A stretch of 42,758 nucleotides of DNA, taken from assembly GCA_050288705.1 (NCBI GenBank), contig JBNKEI010000118.1, forward strand, positions 1 through 42,758, written 5' to 3'. The notes under the pieces were generated by a model. That model was given only the letters and a program-made list of their open reading frames with translations, did no database searches and was not told the DNA's origin. Within the stretch, counting starts at the first letter, position 1, and each line of letters begins with the position of its first letter. This DNA comes from JBNKEI01 sp050288705. Its GTDB lineage: Bacteria; Myxococcota; Myxococcia; Myxococcales; UBA5297. Positions 8,179 to 16,679 of this stretch are shown piece after piece. A program made the position numbers and the translations under genes.

Positions 8179-8562
8179 ATGAGCATCGTAAAACCATGGA
8201 GTGGTATAGTTTGTGCTGCGTTGTTGGGAATGGGCACTACCGTATATGCGCAGGAGGGAGGGAGTGCAGACGAGCCCATGATGCCAGGAGAACGCTCTAC
8301 TACCGTAGAGCGAGGCACAACCACGCCCGAAGAAAACCTACGCACGGTTACCGTTACCGTGGAAAGCGTAGATCCCAAGGAAAACAAAGTTACATTTCAA
8401 GCGATGGTACAACCGGAAGCCAATATTACTTCTGATGGCCAACCAATTCGTCTGCAGCAACTTCAGGAAGGTGATCAGGTTCGGGCTTCTTTCGACCCTG
8501 CAACCGGAGAGCTAGTTAAAGCTCAGGTAGTTAAGAAGGAGTCGGGGACTAGTCAGAAATAA
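8179..8562 (+). CDS. Small secreted protein of unknown function
   Basis: The ATG at 8179 follows a GAGGGGG ribosome site by about five bases and gives a 127-residue product; the frame is open upstream to 7987 but that part has no signal and overlaps the divergent FHA gene. The N-terminus is a clear signal peptide (IVCAALLGMGTTVYA, cleavage expected after Ala24). The mature part has an acidic, low-complexity start and then a compact beta-rich domain (TVTVTVESVDPKENKVTFQA ... LQEGDQVRASFD), resembling small OB-like periplasmic modules in which a 'G-D-x-V' turn is common. No catalytic residues can be named. It is followed by several inverted repeats and no co-directional gene. Confidence 0.7.
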   Translation: MSIVKPWSGIVCAALLGMGTTVYAQEGGSADEPMMPGERSTTVERGTTTPEENLRTVTVTVESVDPKENKVTFQAMVQPEANITSDGQPIRLQQLQEGDQVRASFDPATGELVKAQVVKKESGTSQK

Positions 8563-8563
8563 T

Positions 8564-8591
8564 ACAAGGTAAGTATTACAAGGTAAGTATT
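8564..8591. repeat. Tandem duplication, 2 x 14 bp
   Basis: The unit ACAAGGTAAGTATT occurs twice head to tail directly after the stop codon of the secreted-protein gene. It is probably a slippage product; no function is evident. Confidence 0.75.
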
Positions 8592-8596
8592 ACATC

Positions 8597-8645
8597 GGAA
8601 GCAGCCCTCTGCTAAACAGGAACAGTTATTAGGGAAGCTGCTTCC
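8597..8645. repeat. 9-bp inverted repeat, weak terminator candidate
   Basis: GGAAGCAGC at 8597-8605 pairs perfectly with GCTGCTTCC at 8637-8645 across a 31-base loop. It stands 35 bases after the stop at 8562 and could end that transcript, but there is no T-run on either side. Confidence 0.5.
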
Positions 8646-8654
8646 AAAAGCCTA

Positions 8655-8714
8655 GGGCGTGTCCCCATATCCGGCACCACGCCCTCCGTCATTCCCGCGA
8701 AAGCGGGAATCCAG
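8655..8714. repeat. Inverted repeat plus REP-like palindrome
   Basis: GGGCGTG (8655-8661) pairs with CACGCCC (8678-8684). Directly after it comes ATTCCCGC-GAAA-GCGGGAAT (8691-8710) flanked by CGTC and CCAG. The latter form is a well-known dispersed palindrome of many proteobacterial genomes, thought to be related to REP or MITE elements. Only one copy is present in this window. Confidence 0.7.
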
Positions 8715-8901
8715 GGGCAGGGCAATCGAATTCTGAAAGAGCTTGACATTTAACAAGTCATATGCTTGACCTTTCGGTCGCTGGCTAACATATTGCTTCT
8801 ATGACAATTGAGTTGCCCTAGTGGGCTATGATTCAAAAAAAACAGTGGGGCGCAATCGCGGCTGCAACATAAACCCCTGACTCGGAGCCTCGCTCTGAAC
8901 T

Positions 8902-9441
8902 CTATTTACTGGCCTCTGGCTCTGGTTTTGCGAGCAAAAATTTTCCTACCCCTTCTCCCGCTGATAGCAGATTCGGCTTAAGAGCATTCACCACAAATTT
9001 TTCGATTAAAGGCTGAAGGGAGTTAGCCAGAAAACGGGGAACGTGAAGTTTTTCTAAATGAAGTTGCAGTTCTCCATCAATACGAATGCGGGTTGTAGAA
9101 GAAACATCGACAAAAGAAGTTGTTCCCCAGCATTCTACCAACCCCGGAAAAATCTCGGTCTGCACCGACCAAGAACATGTCCATCGAGACGCATTCCACT
9201 CAGCACGATCGGTCCAGCGAAAGGCATTAGTTTTTAGGAATTTCTGGACCAGTAAGGGAATGTCACTTTTCGAGGTCCAGGCGTTGACCAAATAGGCAGT
9301 ATTTTCATTTTCGCTGCGTTCCCGGACTTGTATACATTCAATATTAGGAAGATAGGGAACAATTTCTGTCAGTCGGTCTCGATAAGTGGAAAAAACTAAA
9401 GGCAACGGGTAGGGAATGTCAGTTTCAGCGAACAGGACCAT
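8902..9441 (-). CDS. SRPBCC-like hypothetical protein
   Basis: A 179-residue cytoplasmic protein without signal peptide or membrane segment. The alternation of long strands, the two early helices (PLVFSTYRDRLTEIVPYL) and the long C-terminal helix (NSLQPLIEKFVVNALKPNL) resemble the START/SRPBCC helix-grip fold used for hydrophobic ligands. The identification rests on overall pattern, not on a motif. It is divergent from the EI24 membrane-protein gene, with 133 bases between the two starts. No function can be given. Confidence 0.6.
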   Translation of the reverse strand: MVLFAETDIPYPLPLVFSTYRDRLTEIVPYLPNIECIQVRERSENENTAYLVNAWTSKSDIPLLVQKFLKTNAFRWTDRAEWNASRWTCSWSVQTEIFPGLVECWGTTSFVDVSSTTRIRIDGELQLHLEKLHVPRFLANSLQPLIEKFVVNALKPNLLSAGEGVGKFLLAKPEPEASK

Positions 9442-9574
9442 GGGGAAATTTCCTTGTCAGGCAACGATATCGGATATAAACCTAAGAATGTAAATTTATT
9501 ACCTCTAATTGCAAACGGATACCAGTGCTTGCCCCTTTTTAAGGCAAGAAAGCTACCCAAACCGAACGGCAAAT

Positions 9575-10384
9575 ATGCAACCACCTAATCTTTCTAATTC
9601 GGGCCTCCTTGATTTTTTTCGTGGATTGGTCTTGCCATTTCGGGCAATTGGCGTGGTTTTTTCCACCTCCCGGCTAACCTTACTCACTCTAGCCGTAACT
9701 GGAGTAACTGCATGCTGTTTAATCGGATTAGGTGTATTGCTGTGGTATGCAGCTCCTGCCTTGGTTGATTCTGTTTGCTCTCCGCCCCAGAACGCCTGGG
9801 TTGTCTTTCATTACCTGGCGGTAGCGGTAGTCTACCTTTTGCTTTTCGTCCTCGGGGCCAATGTCCTTCCTATGATACTGACCTCACCCCTAATGGACTT
9901 CATATCAGTAGAAACTGAGCGTCTATTAGGCGTGCCAGCTACTCAAGAAGAAAACGGTAGTTTTTTTAAAGGAATAACCAAGTCCTTGGCAAATACTACG
10001 CTGCACGTGCTGGCGCTCGCTTTAGGGCATCTAGTACTGTTAATCTTTCTTTTGATTCCAATAGCGGGTGGCGTAATCTGGACTGCATTGAGCTGGTGCT
10101 GGACTATTTTATGGTTAGCTGCGTCTTATTTAGATGTGCCGATGGCTCGACACTTTTACCTATTTAGGCAAGAAGTTAGAATTTTGAAAAAACGTTTGTT
10201 ACTTTGTATGGGGTTCGGTACCGCAATTTTTCTTATTCTATGGATTCCCTTTTTAAACTGCATATTTGTGCCAGTCTCGGTAGTTGCAGGGACCTTACTA
10301 TTTCGCGGATTGGTGTATGCAAATATTCTTGACCCCCCTAGACATGAGAACTTAGTTGCGCCCCCTAATGTACAAGTGGAATAA
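9575..10384 (+). CDS. EI24/CysZ-like integral membrane protein
   Basis: A 269-residue protein beginning with FFRGLVLPFRAIGVVF, the amphipathic entry helix typical of EI24-family proteins. It is followed by about five to six membrane helices and the PMARHFYLFRQEVRILKKR segment, which matches the family pattern before the last two helices. CysZ, a relative, takes up sulfate in enterobacteria; other members have unknown substrates. I chose ATG 9575 over an upstream TTG at 9509 because the extra 22 residues are polar and carry no family features; the ribosome site is weak in both cases. The 3' end is 19 bases from the next ATG, so it is probably cotranscribed with the lipoprotein gene. Confidence 0.75.
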   Translation: MQPPNLSNSGLLDFFRGLVLPFRAIGVVFSTSRLTLLTLAVTGVTACCLIGLGVLLWYAAPALVDSVCSPPQNAWVVFHYLAVAVVYLLLFVLGANVLPMILTSPLMDFISVETERLLGVPATQEENGSFFKGITKSLANTTLHVLALALGHLVLLIFLLIPIAGGVIWTALSWCWTILWLAASYLDVPMARHFYLFRQEVRILKKRLLLCMGFGTAIFLILWIPFLNCIFVPVSVVAGTLLFRGLVYANILDPPRHENLVAPPNVQVE

Positions 10385-10403
10385 GCCCATAATTCTGGTC
10401 AGG

Positions 10404-11156
10404 ATGGCAATGTTTTGGTCAGCAAAACCTAGGTTTCTGTTCTTAGCCCTCGGATGGGTGCTAATTTTGGAAGCTAGCTGCAGTAAAAATAAAACTTCTG
10501 AAGGGAAAATACCTTCTCACCTAGCTCGCGTCGCCAATAGCTATGGAACCGATTTCCAATCGGAAGTTACCTTGCGGGTACAAGATCGTCATCTGGTTCT
10601 GCCAAGCGGAAAAAAATGTCAAATAAGCGACCTCGCATGCACACCAGAACTAAGAAAACTAGCAGGAACCAATGTAGCATTGGAACTGAACTCGTCGCTC
10701 ACCATGGGAGAACTCTCTGAACCGCTCGCCGCTTTACGCACGATCCTAGGTGGCAAAGATACCGCTTGCCTAGTAGTGGCTGATTCGCGATCGCGCCGCT
10801 GTATTCCCTTTTTACCCTTTGGGGGTGATGATTTCTCTGAATGGTTAGATGCCGACAAACCAGTGGGAAAAATTCGCGTAGTAATGAGAGGCGATGGTTT
10901 GGAAGTAGTTGCCGATAGCGGAAAAGTGCCTGGTCCCGATCGCTTTGGTCCTTCTATTCCTTCCCTGGGAGCTAAGCCAAATTACGACCGCCTAGATCAA
11001 ATAATGGAAGCTATGGCCAGAAGGTTTCCCTATGAAAATGTTGCTGGACTGCTTCCCAGTGCGGGCATGCGCGTTCAGGAAGTTGCGCGCGTAATGGCAA
11101 TGATTAACGGCATAAATGCCTCGCGCTTTGGCACCGTCATATTAGTTTACCCCTAA
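10404..11156 (+). CDS. Putative lipoprotein of unknown function
   Basis: The first ATG after the upstream stop is at 10404, with a second in frame at 10410 that is better spaced from AGG at 10401-10403; either may be used. The 250-residue product has a hydrophobic signal (FLFLALGWVLILEASC) with a lipobox ending at C26, so it is likely lipid-anchored. Four cysteines (around KKCQISDLAC, DTACLV and RRCIPF) could form disulfides in the periplasm. The last ~60 residues (LDQIMEAMARRFP...FGTVILVYP) recall the periplasmic domain of ExbD/TolR-like proteins, a weak similarity. It follows the EI24 gene closely. Confidence 0.65.
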   Translation: MAMFWSAKPRFLFLALGWVLILEASCSKNKTSEGKIPSHLARVANSYGTDFQSEVTLRVQDRHLVLPSGKKCQISDLACTPELRKLAGTNVALELNSSLTMGELSEPLAALRTILGGKDTACLVVADSRSRRCIPFLPFGGDDFSEWLDADKPVGKIRVVMRGDGLEVVADSGKVPGPDRFGPSIPSLGAKPNYDRLDQIMEAMARRFPYENVAGLLPSAGMRVQEVARVMAMINGINASRFGTVILVYP

Positions 11157-11258
11157 AAGGAGGCAGTTGCAAAACTCCATTTTGTTCTTTCCGATGACAA
11201 AGCCCATTGCGTTACTAATGAAAAAAATAAAATACATGCGGTAAAAGCTAAACTTGGC

Positions 11259-11624
11259 CTATTTTTCGTCAGCTTTTATGTTTAGGGAGATAAATTCACA
11301 GCTTTTTCTAATACAGTCCGTACAAGAAAGTTTGCGTAAGCGCCTAATTTCTTTGCATTGAAGCGAGCCTGCTTGTTCCAAGAAATACCTTTCGAATTCT
11401 TCAGTCCGATTAGGGGCATAATGCTGCAACAAAACTAAAGCTCCATAGAAAGCTCCACAGAAGCCTTCAGGAGCTTTTCCGCCGCCACAGTCTTGGAGTT
11501 TTTCGAAAACATCTTCGACAACCCCAAGTTCTTTTTGGAAAGCTTGAGCTATCGACTGAGCGCAAGATAATCTGCGAAAACCTTGTTTTCCTAAAAAGTA
11601 ATTGATGGCAGTTTGTGAAGGCAC
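11259..11624 (-). CDS. C_GCAxxG_C_C family redox-type protein
   Basis: The GTG at 11624 is chosen as start because GAGG (complement of 11630-11633) lies five bases ahead of it; the TTG at 11684 would add 20 residues without a site. The 121-residue product has the spaced cysteine pattern of the C_GCAxxG_C_C family: C21-A, then DCGGG, CGAFYGAL, a later single Cys and CTDC. Members are thought to be small redox or metal-binding proteins; none has a firm role. The GCA part reads CGA here. It is divergent from the B12-binding radical SAM gene, with 260 bases between. Confidence 0.75.
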   Translation of the reverse strand: MPSQTAINYFLGKQGFRRLSCAQSIAQAFQKELGVVEDVFEKLQDCGGGKAPEGFCGAFYGALVLLQHYAPNRTEEFERYFLEQAGSLQCKEIRRLRKLSCTDCIRKSCEFISLNIKADEK

Positions 11625-11629
11625 GCGTT

Positions 11630-11633
11630 CCTC
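11630..11633 (-). promoter_or_regulatory. Ribosome binding site deciding the GTG start of the C_GCAxxG_C_C gene
   Basis: The minus strand reads GAGG-AACGC-GTG, a five-base spacing, whereas no such site precedes the upstream TTG at 11684. Confidence 0.6.
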
Positions 11634-11844
11634 GTTATTTTCGAAAAATTTTGAATTTTTATCGAAAAAAGTTTCAGAAAGCAACTAGAACTGAGCCAGC
11701 AAGAGCTAGCCAACTGAAGACCGCATGTCCGAAAAGCAACCCAGCATACTCACAGAGCGACCAAACCACCCCATTTAGTCCACCAAGAGCTTTCCTGAAA
11801 CATGGTTTTACTTTTGTTTTACGGCAACCACGAACAAAGCTAGT

Positions 11845-11850
11845 TATAAT
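11845..11850 (+). promoter_or_regulatory. Perfect -10 hexamer upstream of the radical SAM gene
   Basis: TATAAT stands 35 bases before the GTG at 11885. No good -35 element is found at 16-18 bases spacing, so the promoter call is tentative. Confidence 0.35.
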
Positions 11851-11871
11851 AGAACAATCAAATAATCTATC

Positions 11872-11878
11872 GAGGGAG
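11872..11878 (+). promoter_or_regulatory. Ribosome binding site deciding the GTG start of the radical SAM gene
   Basis: GAGGGAG is followed after six bases by GTG at 11885; this fixes the start within a much longer open frame. Confidence 0.7.
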
Positions 11879-11884
11879 TTGTTC

Positions 11885-13576
11885 GTGGCAAAAAAAATAT
11901 TGTTGAGTGCAGTGTTTGGTCCTTACGGCGTCGATGATCAGTATGGTCGAAAAGAAAACATAATGGAGTTGTTTCACAATCAGGTGACTAAAGCCCAAGG
12001 ACCGGCCTCGCTTCGCTTCCACCATCCTTCTTTTGGTCTTCGTTTTCTTGCAGAAAATATAAAAGCGCCAGTCACTGTATTGGATTTTCCAACTTACGAA
12101 CAATTTGTACACATTCTCCAAAATGAACAATTTGATGCAATCGGAATCAGCTTTATCGTTCCAAATTTTATTAAGGCTAAAGAAATGGCCAGACTGATAC
12201 GTTTTTATCAGCCCCATTCAGAAATTATTTTAGGGGGGCATGGCGCGGCTATTGAAGGAATTGAAAAGCTTATTGATTGCGACCATGTAGTTAAGGGCGA
12301 GGGCATAGGCTGGCTTAGGCGCTACTTGGGCGAAGATGACCAAGCTCCAATTCATCACCCAGTAGTTATCTCTGCAGAAAACAAACGTGTTTTCGGAATT
12401 CCATCGCCCGGTGTTTGCGGTCTATTGGTGCCGGGAGTGGGCTGTGTTAATGGATGTAGGTTTTGCGCAACTACGCATTTCTTCGGCAAAACATATACGC
12501 CATTTTTTCAAAGCGGCGAAGATTTATACCGACAAGCATGTCGCATATGTGATGAACTATCGTGTGACGAGCTTTTCGTTATGGATGAGAATTTTTTAAA
12601 AGACAATAAACGCATAAATGAACTTTTGGCCTGCATGGAACGAGATCGTCGTCCACTCCAGTTTGGCATTTTTTCATCTGCCGAGGCAATTGAGTCTTTC
12701 GGCATAGAAAATATGGTACGTTTAGGAGTTTACTTTGTATGGCTGGGAGCAGAATCCAAACACGATATCTACGAAAAGAACCGAGGTCGAGATTTAAAAA
12801 AATTGGTGAGATCTCTTCGAGACCACGGAATTTCTGTGTTGGTATCGGGCATATTATTTTTGGAACATCATACTAAAGAAAATATTCAGGAAGATATTGA
12901 CTACATCGTTGGACTAGAGGGAGATTTTACTCAGTTTATGATGTTCACTCCATTACCTGGAACCGCGCTTTATTACCAATGCAAAGAAAATAATACTATC
13001 GATTTTGACCTTCCCTATGAAGAATGGCATGGTCAGCATCTTTTGAATTTTAAACACCCGCATTTTACCGCGGAAGAAGCCAGAGAAGTTTTGGCACAAG
13101 CTTTCTCCACCGAATTCGATCGTCTCTCTTCTTCACCTTACCGAATGGCATGTACAGCGCTTCGGGGCATACAGTCTCTCGAACAAACTTCCCGCAAAGA
13201 CGCCTGGTTGAGTTTGCGCAGAGAACAGCTCAAAACTCGAGCAGAGCAGCTCCGCTTGATTACTCCAGTCATGCAATGGTTCGCGCATGACTCCTTAGAA
13301 AGAACCCGAGTAACCGAGCTACGTAAAGACATGAAAAAAGTCTTAGGACCCCAAACCATGCGCAATCGGGCATTTTCCTGGGGTGCACAAGCCCTGGCGG
13401 CAGTAGGGTCAGTGCGTCGAAAATTCTTGGGTGACCTGATGCAACCCAAAATGACACTTACTCGCTATCGCTGGCCTAGTAGCACTAATGCGCACCAACT
13501 ACAATCGACCCCAAGTAACCATTTCCCAAGCCGCAGCTCCAGTATAGAATGGGAGAGTGCTCACGGATTTAAATAA
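11885..13576 (+). CDS. B12-binding radical SAM protein
   Basis: The GTG at 11885 is preceded by GAGGGAG (11872-11878) with six bases between, so I reject the open upstream frame from 11615, whose translation is low-complexity. The 563-residue product has an N-terminal cobalamin-binding-type domain (FDAIGISFIVPNF, IILGGHGA) at about 1-140. The radical SAM core has the cluster ligands C187-x3-C191-x2-C194 and the helix LFVMDENFL, where family members have the second-strand motif. The C-terminal ~170 residues are helical and basic. B12-dependent radical SAM enzymes methylate or rearrange unreactive carbons, for example in hopanoid or pigment synthesis; the substrate cannot be told. yraN starts directly at the next base. 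Confidence 0.88.
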   Translation: MAKKILLSAVFGPYGVDDQYGRKENIMELFHNQVTKAQGPASLRFHHPSFGLRFLAENIKAPVTVLDFPTYEQFVHILQNEQFDAIGISFIVPNFIKAKEMARLIRFYQPHSEIILGGHGAAIEGIEKLIDCDHVVKGEGIGWLRRYLGEDDQAPIHHPVVISAENKRVFGIPSPGVCGLLVPGVGCVNGCRFCATTHFFGKTYTPFFQSGEDLYRQACRICDELSCDELFVMDENFLKDNKRINELLACMERDRRPLQFGIFSSAEAIESFGIENMVRLGVYFVWLGAESKHDIYEKNRGRDLKKLVRSLRDHGISVLVSGILFLEHHTKENIQEDIDYIVGLEGDFTQFMMFTPLPGTALYYQCKENNTIDFDLPYEEWHGQHLLNFKHPHFTAEEAREVLAQAFSTEFDRLSSSPYRMACTALRGIQSLEQTSRKDAWLSLRREQLKTRAEQLRLITPVMQWFAHDSLERTRVTELRKDMKKVLGPQTMRNRAFSWGAQALAAVGSVRRKFLGDLMQPKMTLTRYRWPSSTNAHQLQSTPSNHFPSRSSSIEWESAHGFK

Positions 13577-14017
13577 ATGCGCAAAAATAAGACTGCCCCG
13601 AAAGCAACAACTGAACGTCGCGGTAAAAATTCGTTGCAACAGGGTAGTTGCGCCGAGTTACAAGCTGCCAAATACTTGCAGGATCGCGGTTGGCAAGTGC
13701 TAGAAAGTAATTTTCGCACACGTTTTGGAGAAATCGATCTAATCGTCGCGTCATTAACCACAGTAGCGTTCGTGGAAGTGCGTTATCGCCAATCGATTGC
13801 TTTTGGGACTCCCGAAGAAACCGTAACGCCCAACAAGCGCAGAAAAGTAGTGATGGCTGCTATCCAGTATCTGCAAGGTCACCGTTGGTTGTTGCGCAAA
13901 CAGATTCGATTCGATGTGATTTCAATTACCGACGAGGCAAATAGCCAGCAGGTATTACATATAGAAAACGCCTTCGACGCGGATTTCGAAGCCCTGGCTA
14001 TTCCCTCTTATTTGTAG
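13577..14017 (+). CDS. yraN: YraN/UPF0102 family endonuclease-like protein
   Basis: A 146-residue protein whose ATG follows the radical SAM stop with no gap (TAA-ATG). It has a basic 25-residue N-terminal leader and then the UPF0102 core, a Holliday-junction-resolvase-like fold: AELQAAKYLQDRGWQVLESN, FRTRFGEIDLI and FVEVRYR. These carry the conserved Glu, the Asp of GEIDLI and the E-x-(K/R) that form the nuclease active site in related folds. The cellular role is not established. The neighbour rsmI, 19 bases downstream, is also its partner in many proteobacteria, which supports the call. Confidence 0.88.
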   Translation: MRKNKTAPKATTERRGKNSLQQGSCAELQAAKYLQDRGWQVLESNFRTRFGEIDLIVASLTTVAFVEVRYRQSIAFGTPEETVTPNKRRKVVMAAIQYLQGHRWLLRKQIRFDVISITDEANSQQVLHIENAFDADFEALAIPSYL

Positions 14018-14036
14018 TCCGTGGTGAGAAAAAAAT

Positions 14037-14900
14037 ATGGAAGGAAAGCTATACTTGGTGGCAACGCCGATCGGAAATCTAGGTGATATCAGCATTCGTG
14101 CAATAGAGACCCTTAAAGAAGCAGGAGCGGTGATAGCCGAGGATACCCGTCGGGCACGGATTCTTTTTGAGCGATATCAGATCCACTCTCCGCTAATTTC
14201 TATGCCGGCATTTCGAGAACGGGAGCAAGCTGACGAGCTTGTAGCCAAGCTTAGGGAAGGCATGGAGCTGGTCTTAATTACCGATGCGGGGAGTCCCGGA
14301 ATCAGCGATCCGGGAACATTTTTGGTGCAGCGTGCTATCGAATTCAACATTCCGATAATCCCCATTCCTGGTCCCTGCGCGTGGATTGCAGCATTGTCTG
14401 CTTCTGGTCTTTCCACCGAACGTAGCTATTGCGTCGGCTTTTTACCCCGCAAAGGACCAAAACGAAATGAAGCGCTTTCCACTCTTAAAAGGCTGGCGGC
14501 AACTATTGTACTTTTTGAATCTCCGGAACGGCTACGAAATACTCTGCGCGAGCTTAGGGAACGGTTTGGCGATCGTCATGCTTGTGTTGCGCGAGAGCTA
14601 ACCAAAAAACACGAAGAATTCATTCGGGGCACTTTCTCTGAGTTGCTAAACCGGATGCCAGATCCGGTGCGTGGAGAAGTAACCCTGGTCATCGAAGGAC
14701 TGCCCGAATTGCAGAATACTACCTGCGCATCTAATGAAACACTCCAGGTTGAAATTAGTAAACGGCTCGCTTCGGAAAAGATTTCGCTTCGAGATCTTGC
14801 CAAAGAGCTATCGGAAGATACCGGACGCTCGCGAAACGAGATTTATGCTTTAGCTCTAAATATCCGCCAAAATGAAAAGAATTATTCGGGTGATACTTAA
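14037..14900 (+). CDS. rsmI: 16S rRNA (cytidine-1402 2'-O)-methyltransferase RsmI
   Basis: A 287-residue tetrapyrrole-methylase-fold protein. Family landmarks are LYLVATPIGNLGDIS at the N-terminus, AEDTR, TDAGSPGISDPG (SAM-binding loop) and GPCAWIAALSASGL, FESPERL. RsmI methylates the ribose of C1402 in 16S rRNA, at the decoding centre, using S-adenosylmethionine. The length matches the family. It is co-directional with yraN and ends with a four-base overlap onto the end of the convergent CPBP protease gene. Confidence 0.95.
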   Translation: MEGKLYLVATPIGNLGDISIRAIETLKEAGAVIAEDTRRARILFERYQIHSPLISMPAFREREQADELVAKLREGMELVLITDAGSPGISDPGTFLVQRAIEFNIPIIPIPGPCAWIAALSASGLSTERSYCVGFLPRKGPKRNEALSTLKRLAATIVLFESPERLRNTLRELRERFGDRHACVARELTKKHEEFIRGTFSELLNRMPDPVRGEVTLVIEGLPELQNTTCASNETLQVEISKRLASEKISLRDLAKELSEDTGRSRNEIYALALNIRQNEKNYSGDT

Positions 14901-15829
14901 AAATCTTTTGCTCTCCTACGAATATCTAATTGCACAAACACCCGGCTCCACTTAAACGAATGGTCTTCTGAGGGGTCAATTGATTCCGGAAGTCTTTCTG
15001 AGACAGTGCGTTCTTTATATAAAGACCTCAACAAAAATAAGACTATCAGTGCACTTATTCCCGCAAAAAAAACAATTTTAAGAATTTCTATTAGGGAAAC
15101 GGGGGCAGGGGAATTAGATACCGGTTGAGATGCTGCAAGAAAAATAGCCGAAGCAAGGGCATTATTCGTTGCATGAGCGGTAATGGCTGGCCACAAAGAA
15201 CCAGACCAACGAACAAGCAGGCCAAATACCACTCCTAGTTCTACGCGGGCAAGAAATCCCACCGGGTCAAAATGAAGAGCAGCAAACAGAACAGCGGTAA
15301 TCACAACAGCAAAATAGTCACGGTATCGAGCCTGTAAAACTCGCTGAAGATAGCCTCGAAAAGCAATTTCTTCGCACAAGGGCGCAGCAACAATTAGAGC
15401 GATAAAAAGAATAAAAATTTCTACAGTCCCCAGCCCCTGAAAAATTTTGGAAGTATCAAAAGCTTGCGACCAGCTCGATGGTAAAATACTACGCATAATT
15501 ACTTGAAGAGCGCCGGCAATCATAAAATTAGATATTCCCAGCAGCAGCCCCCAAAAAACCTGCCGCCAGCGCGCTACATTTAAAAAGAGAAATGAAAGTG
15601 GTCGATAATTTGCGCCCCAACACAAAAATACTACTGGTAGAGCAAGAATAAGCAACTCCGAAAGAATAAGCCCGATCGAGCGATGAAAGTATTGCAAAAC
15701 CGATGCAACCAGTAATTGACCAAGCAAAAAGAAAACAAAAACCAAGTAGGCTGGCTGATGAGCAAGATCTAGCCACTTTGAACAATCTTGATGTTCAGGT
15801 TCCAGGAGATTCATAAGGTCACTCATCAT
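14897..15829 (-). CDS. CPBP family intramembrane metalloprotease
   Basis: A hydrophobic protein of about 310 residues with eight or so membrane helices. It bears the three CPBP (CAAX protease and bacteriocin-processing) motifs: CEEIAFRGYLQ, AALHFDPVGF and ITAHATNN, whose Glu and His residues form the zinc-type active site within the membrane. Substrates are unknown in most bacteria. The open frame reaches up to 15949, but that would overlap coaX on the other strand; I place the start at the ATG of 15829, preceded by GTAGGG, and note a second ATG directly after it. It is divergent from coaX, with 85 bases between. Confidence 0.85.
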   Translation of the reverse strand: MMSDLMNLLEPEHQDCSKWLDLAHQPAYLVFVFFLLGQLLVASVLQYFHRSIGLILSELLILALPVVFLCWGANYRPLSFLFLNVARWRQVFWGLLLGISNFMIAGALQVIMRSILPSSWSQAFDTSKIFQGLGTVEIFILFIALIVAAPLCEEIAFRGYLQRVLQARYRDYFAVVITAVLFAALHFDPVGFLARVELGVVFGLLVRWSGSLWPAITAHATNNALASAIFLAASQPVSNSPAPVSLIEILKIVFFAGISALIVLFLLRSLYKERTVSERLPESIDPSEDHSFKWSRVFVQLDIRRRAKDF

Positions 15830-15904
15830 CCCTACAACAACAAAGCTGTCAATGCCTTGAATAGCAAACAATAATGATGTCTGATAGATGGGAAACACCG
15901 AAAT

Positions 15905-15909
15905 GAGGA
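15905..15909 (+). promoter_or_regulatory. Ribosome binding site deciding the coaX start
   Basis: GAGGA followed after five bases by ATG at 15915 selects this start over the in-frame ATGs at 15888 and 15903. Confidence 0.75.
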
Positions 15910-15914
15910 AGCTT

Positions 15915-16679
15915 ATGCTGCTGGCACTTGACGTAGGGAACACCAACATTACTCTGGGAGTGTTCGATGGAGAGCATCTTCAAGAGTGCTGGAGGATGGA
16001 AACTAACTCTCGGAAAACCTCCGATGAATACGGCTTTTTCATTACTCAATTCTTAGAACGAGCAGGACTATCTTCTCAGAAACTAAAAGCGGCGGCCATA
16101 TCATCGGTAGTTCCTTCTCTAGATCGCACTTTGGAAGAAATGTCTCAGCGCTATTTTGGATGTAAGCCTCTGTTCGCTGGACCTGAATTACACACAGGAA
16201 TGCAGGTACTTTGTGACAACCCTAATGAGATAGGTGCTGATCGCATTATAAATGGAATAGCAGCATTTGAAAAATGGCATTGCTCTCTTATAATTGTTGA
16301 TTTTGGCACCGCAACCACCTTTGACGCCATAAGTTCCAGAGGAGAGTATTTGGGGGGAGCAATTTGTCCGGGCATAACAATTTCCATGGAAGCGCTTTTT
16401 CAATCTGCTTCCAAGCTTCCTCGCGTAGAATTTAAAAAGCCACCGTGTGCATTAGGGCGCAATACTATTTCTGGCATGCAATCAGGCCTGGTCTATGGCT
16501 ATGCAGGACTAGTGGATAGCATGTGTTTACGTATTGCGACCGAGATGAAGACTGAACCAAAAGTTATCGCTACCGGCGGGCTTGCTCGGTTGATCGCCCA
16601 GGAATCGAAGAAAATCATGGTAGTTGATGAGTTTCTAACCTTAAATGGACTGAGAATACTTCATGAACGAAACTGTTGA
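15915..16679 (+). CDS. coaX: Type III pantothenate kinase
   Basis: A 254-residue ASKHA-fold kinase catalysing the first step of coenzyme A synthesis, ATP-dependent phosphorylation of pantothenate. Type III hallmarks are visible: LALDVGNTNITLGVFDG at the N-terminus (phosphate-binding loop), GADRIINGIAA, VDFGTATTFDAI and GGAICPGI, followed by ALGRNT. The start at 15915 is fixed by GAGGA five bases ahead and agrees with the usual N-terminus of CoaX. The gene overlaps the next by 17 bases, so the two are translated together. PanD, an upstream enzyme of the same pathway, is encoded at 40208. Confidence 0.95.
   Translation: MLLALDVGNTNITLGVFDGEHLQECWRMETNSRKTSDEYGFFITQFLERAGLSSQKLKAAAISSVVPSLDRTLEEMSQRYFGCKPLFAGPELHTGMQVLCDNPNEIGADRIINGIAAFEKWHCSLIIVDFGTATTFDAISSRGEYLGGAICPGITISMEALFQSASKLPRVEFKKPPCALGRNTISGMQSGLVYGYAGLVDSMCLRIATEMKTEPKVIATGGLARLIAQESKKIMVVDEFLTLNGLRILHERNC

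Larger units (their letters stand above)
8563..8901. other. Gene-free intergenic stretch rich in small repeats
   Basis: No coding potential is seen. It holds a tandem 14-bp duplication, two inverted repeats and a REP-like palindrome, each listed separately. A TTGACC / CATATT pair with 17-base spacing at 8766-8794 resembles a promoter but has no co-directional gene close downstream. Confidence 0.6.

Noticed and set aside
8743..8794. Promoter-like TTGACA and TTGACC elements
   Set aside because: Spacing to a -10 is poor for the first, and no co-directional gene lies close downstream of either.
11242..11278. 8-bp inverted repeat TAAAAGCT/AGCTTTTA at the end of the C_GCAxxG_C_C gene
   Set aside because: AT-rich, 21-base loop, partly inside the coding end and with no clear T-run; too weak for a terminator call.
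11615..11884. Upstream extension of the radical SAM frame
   Set aside because: Low-complexity translation overlapping the divergent gene; GTG 11885 has a strong ribosome site and begins the B12-binding domain.
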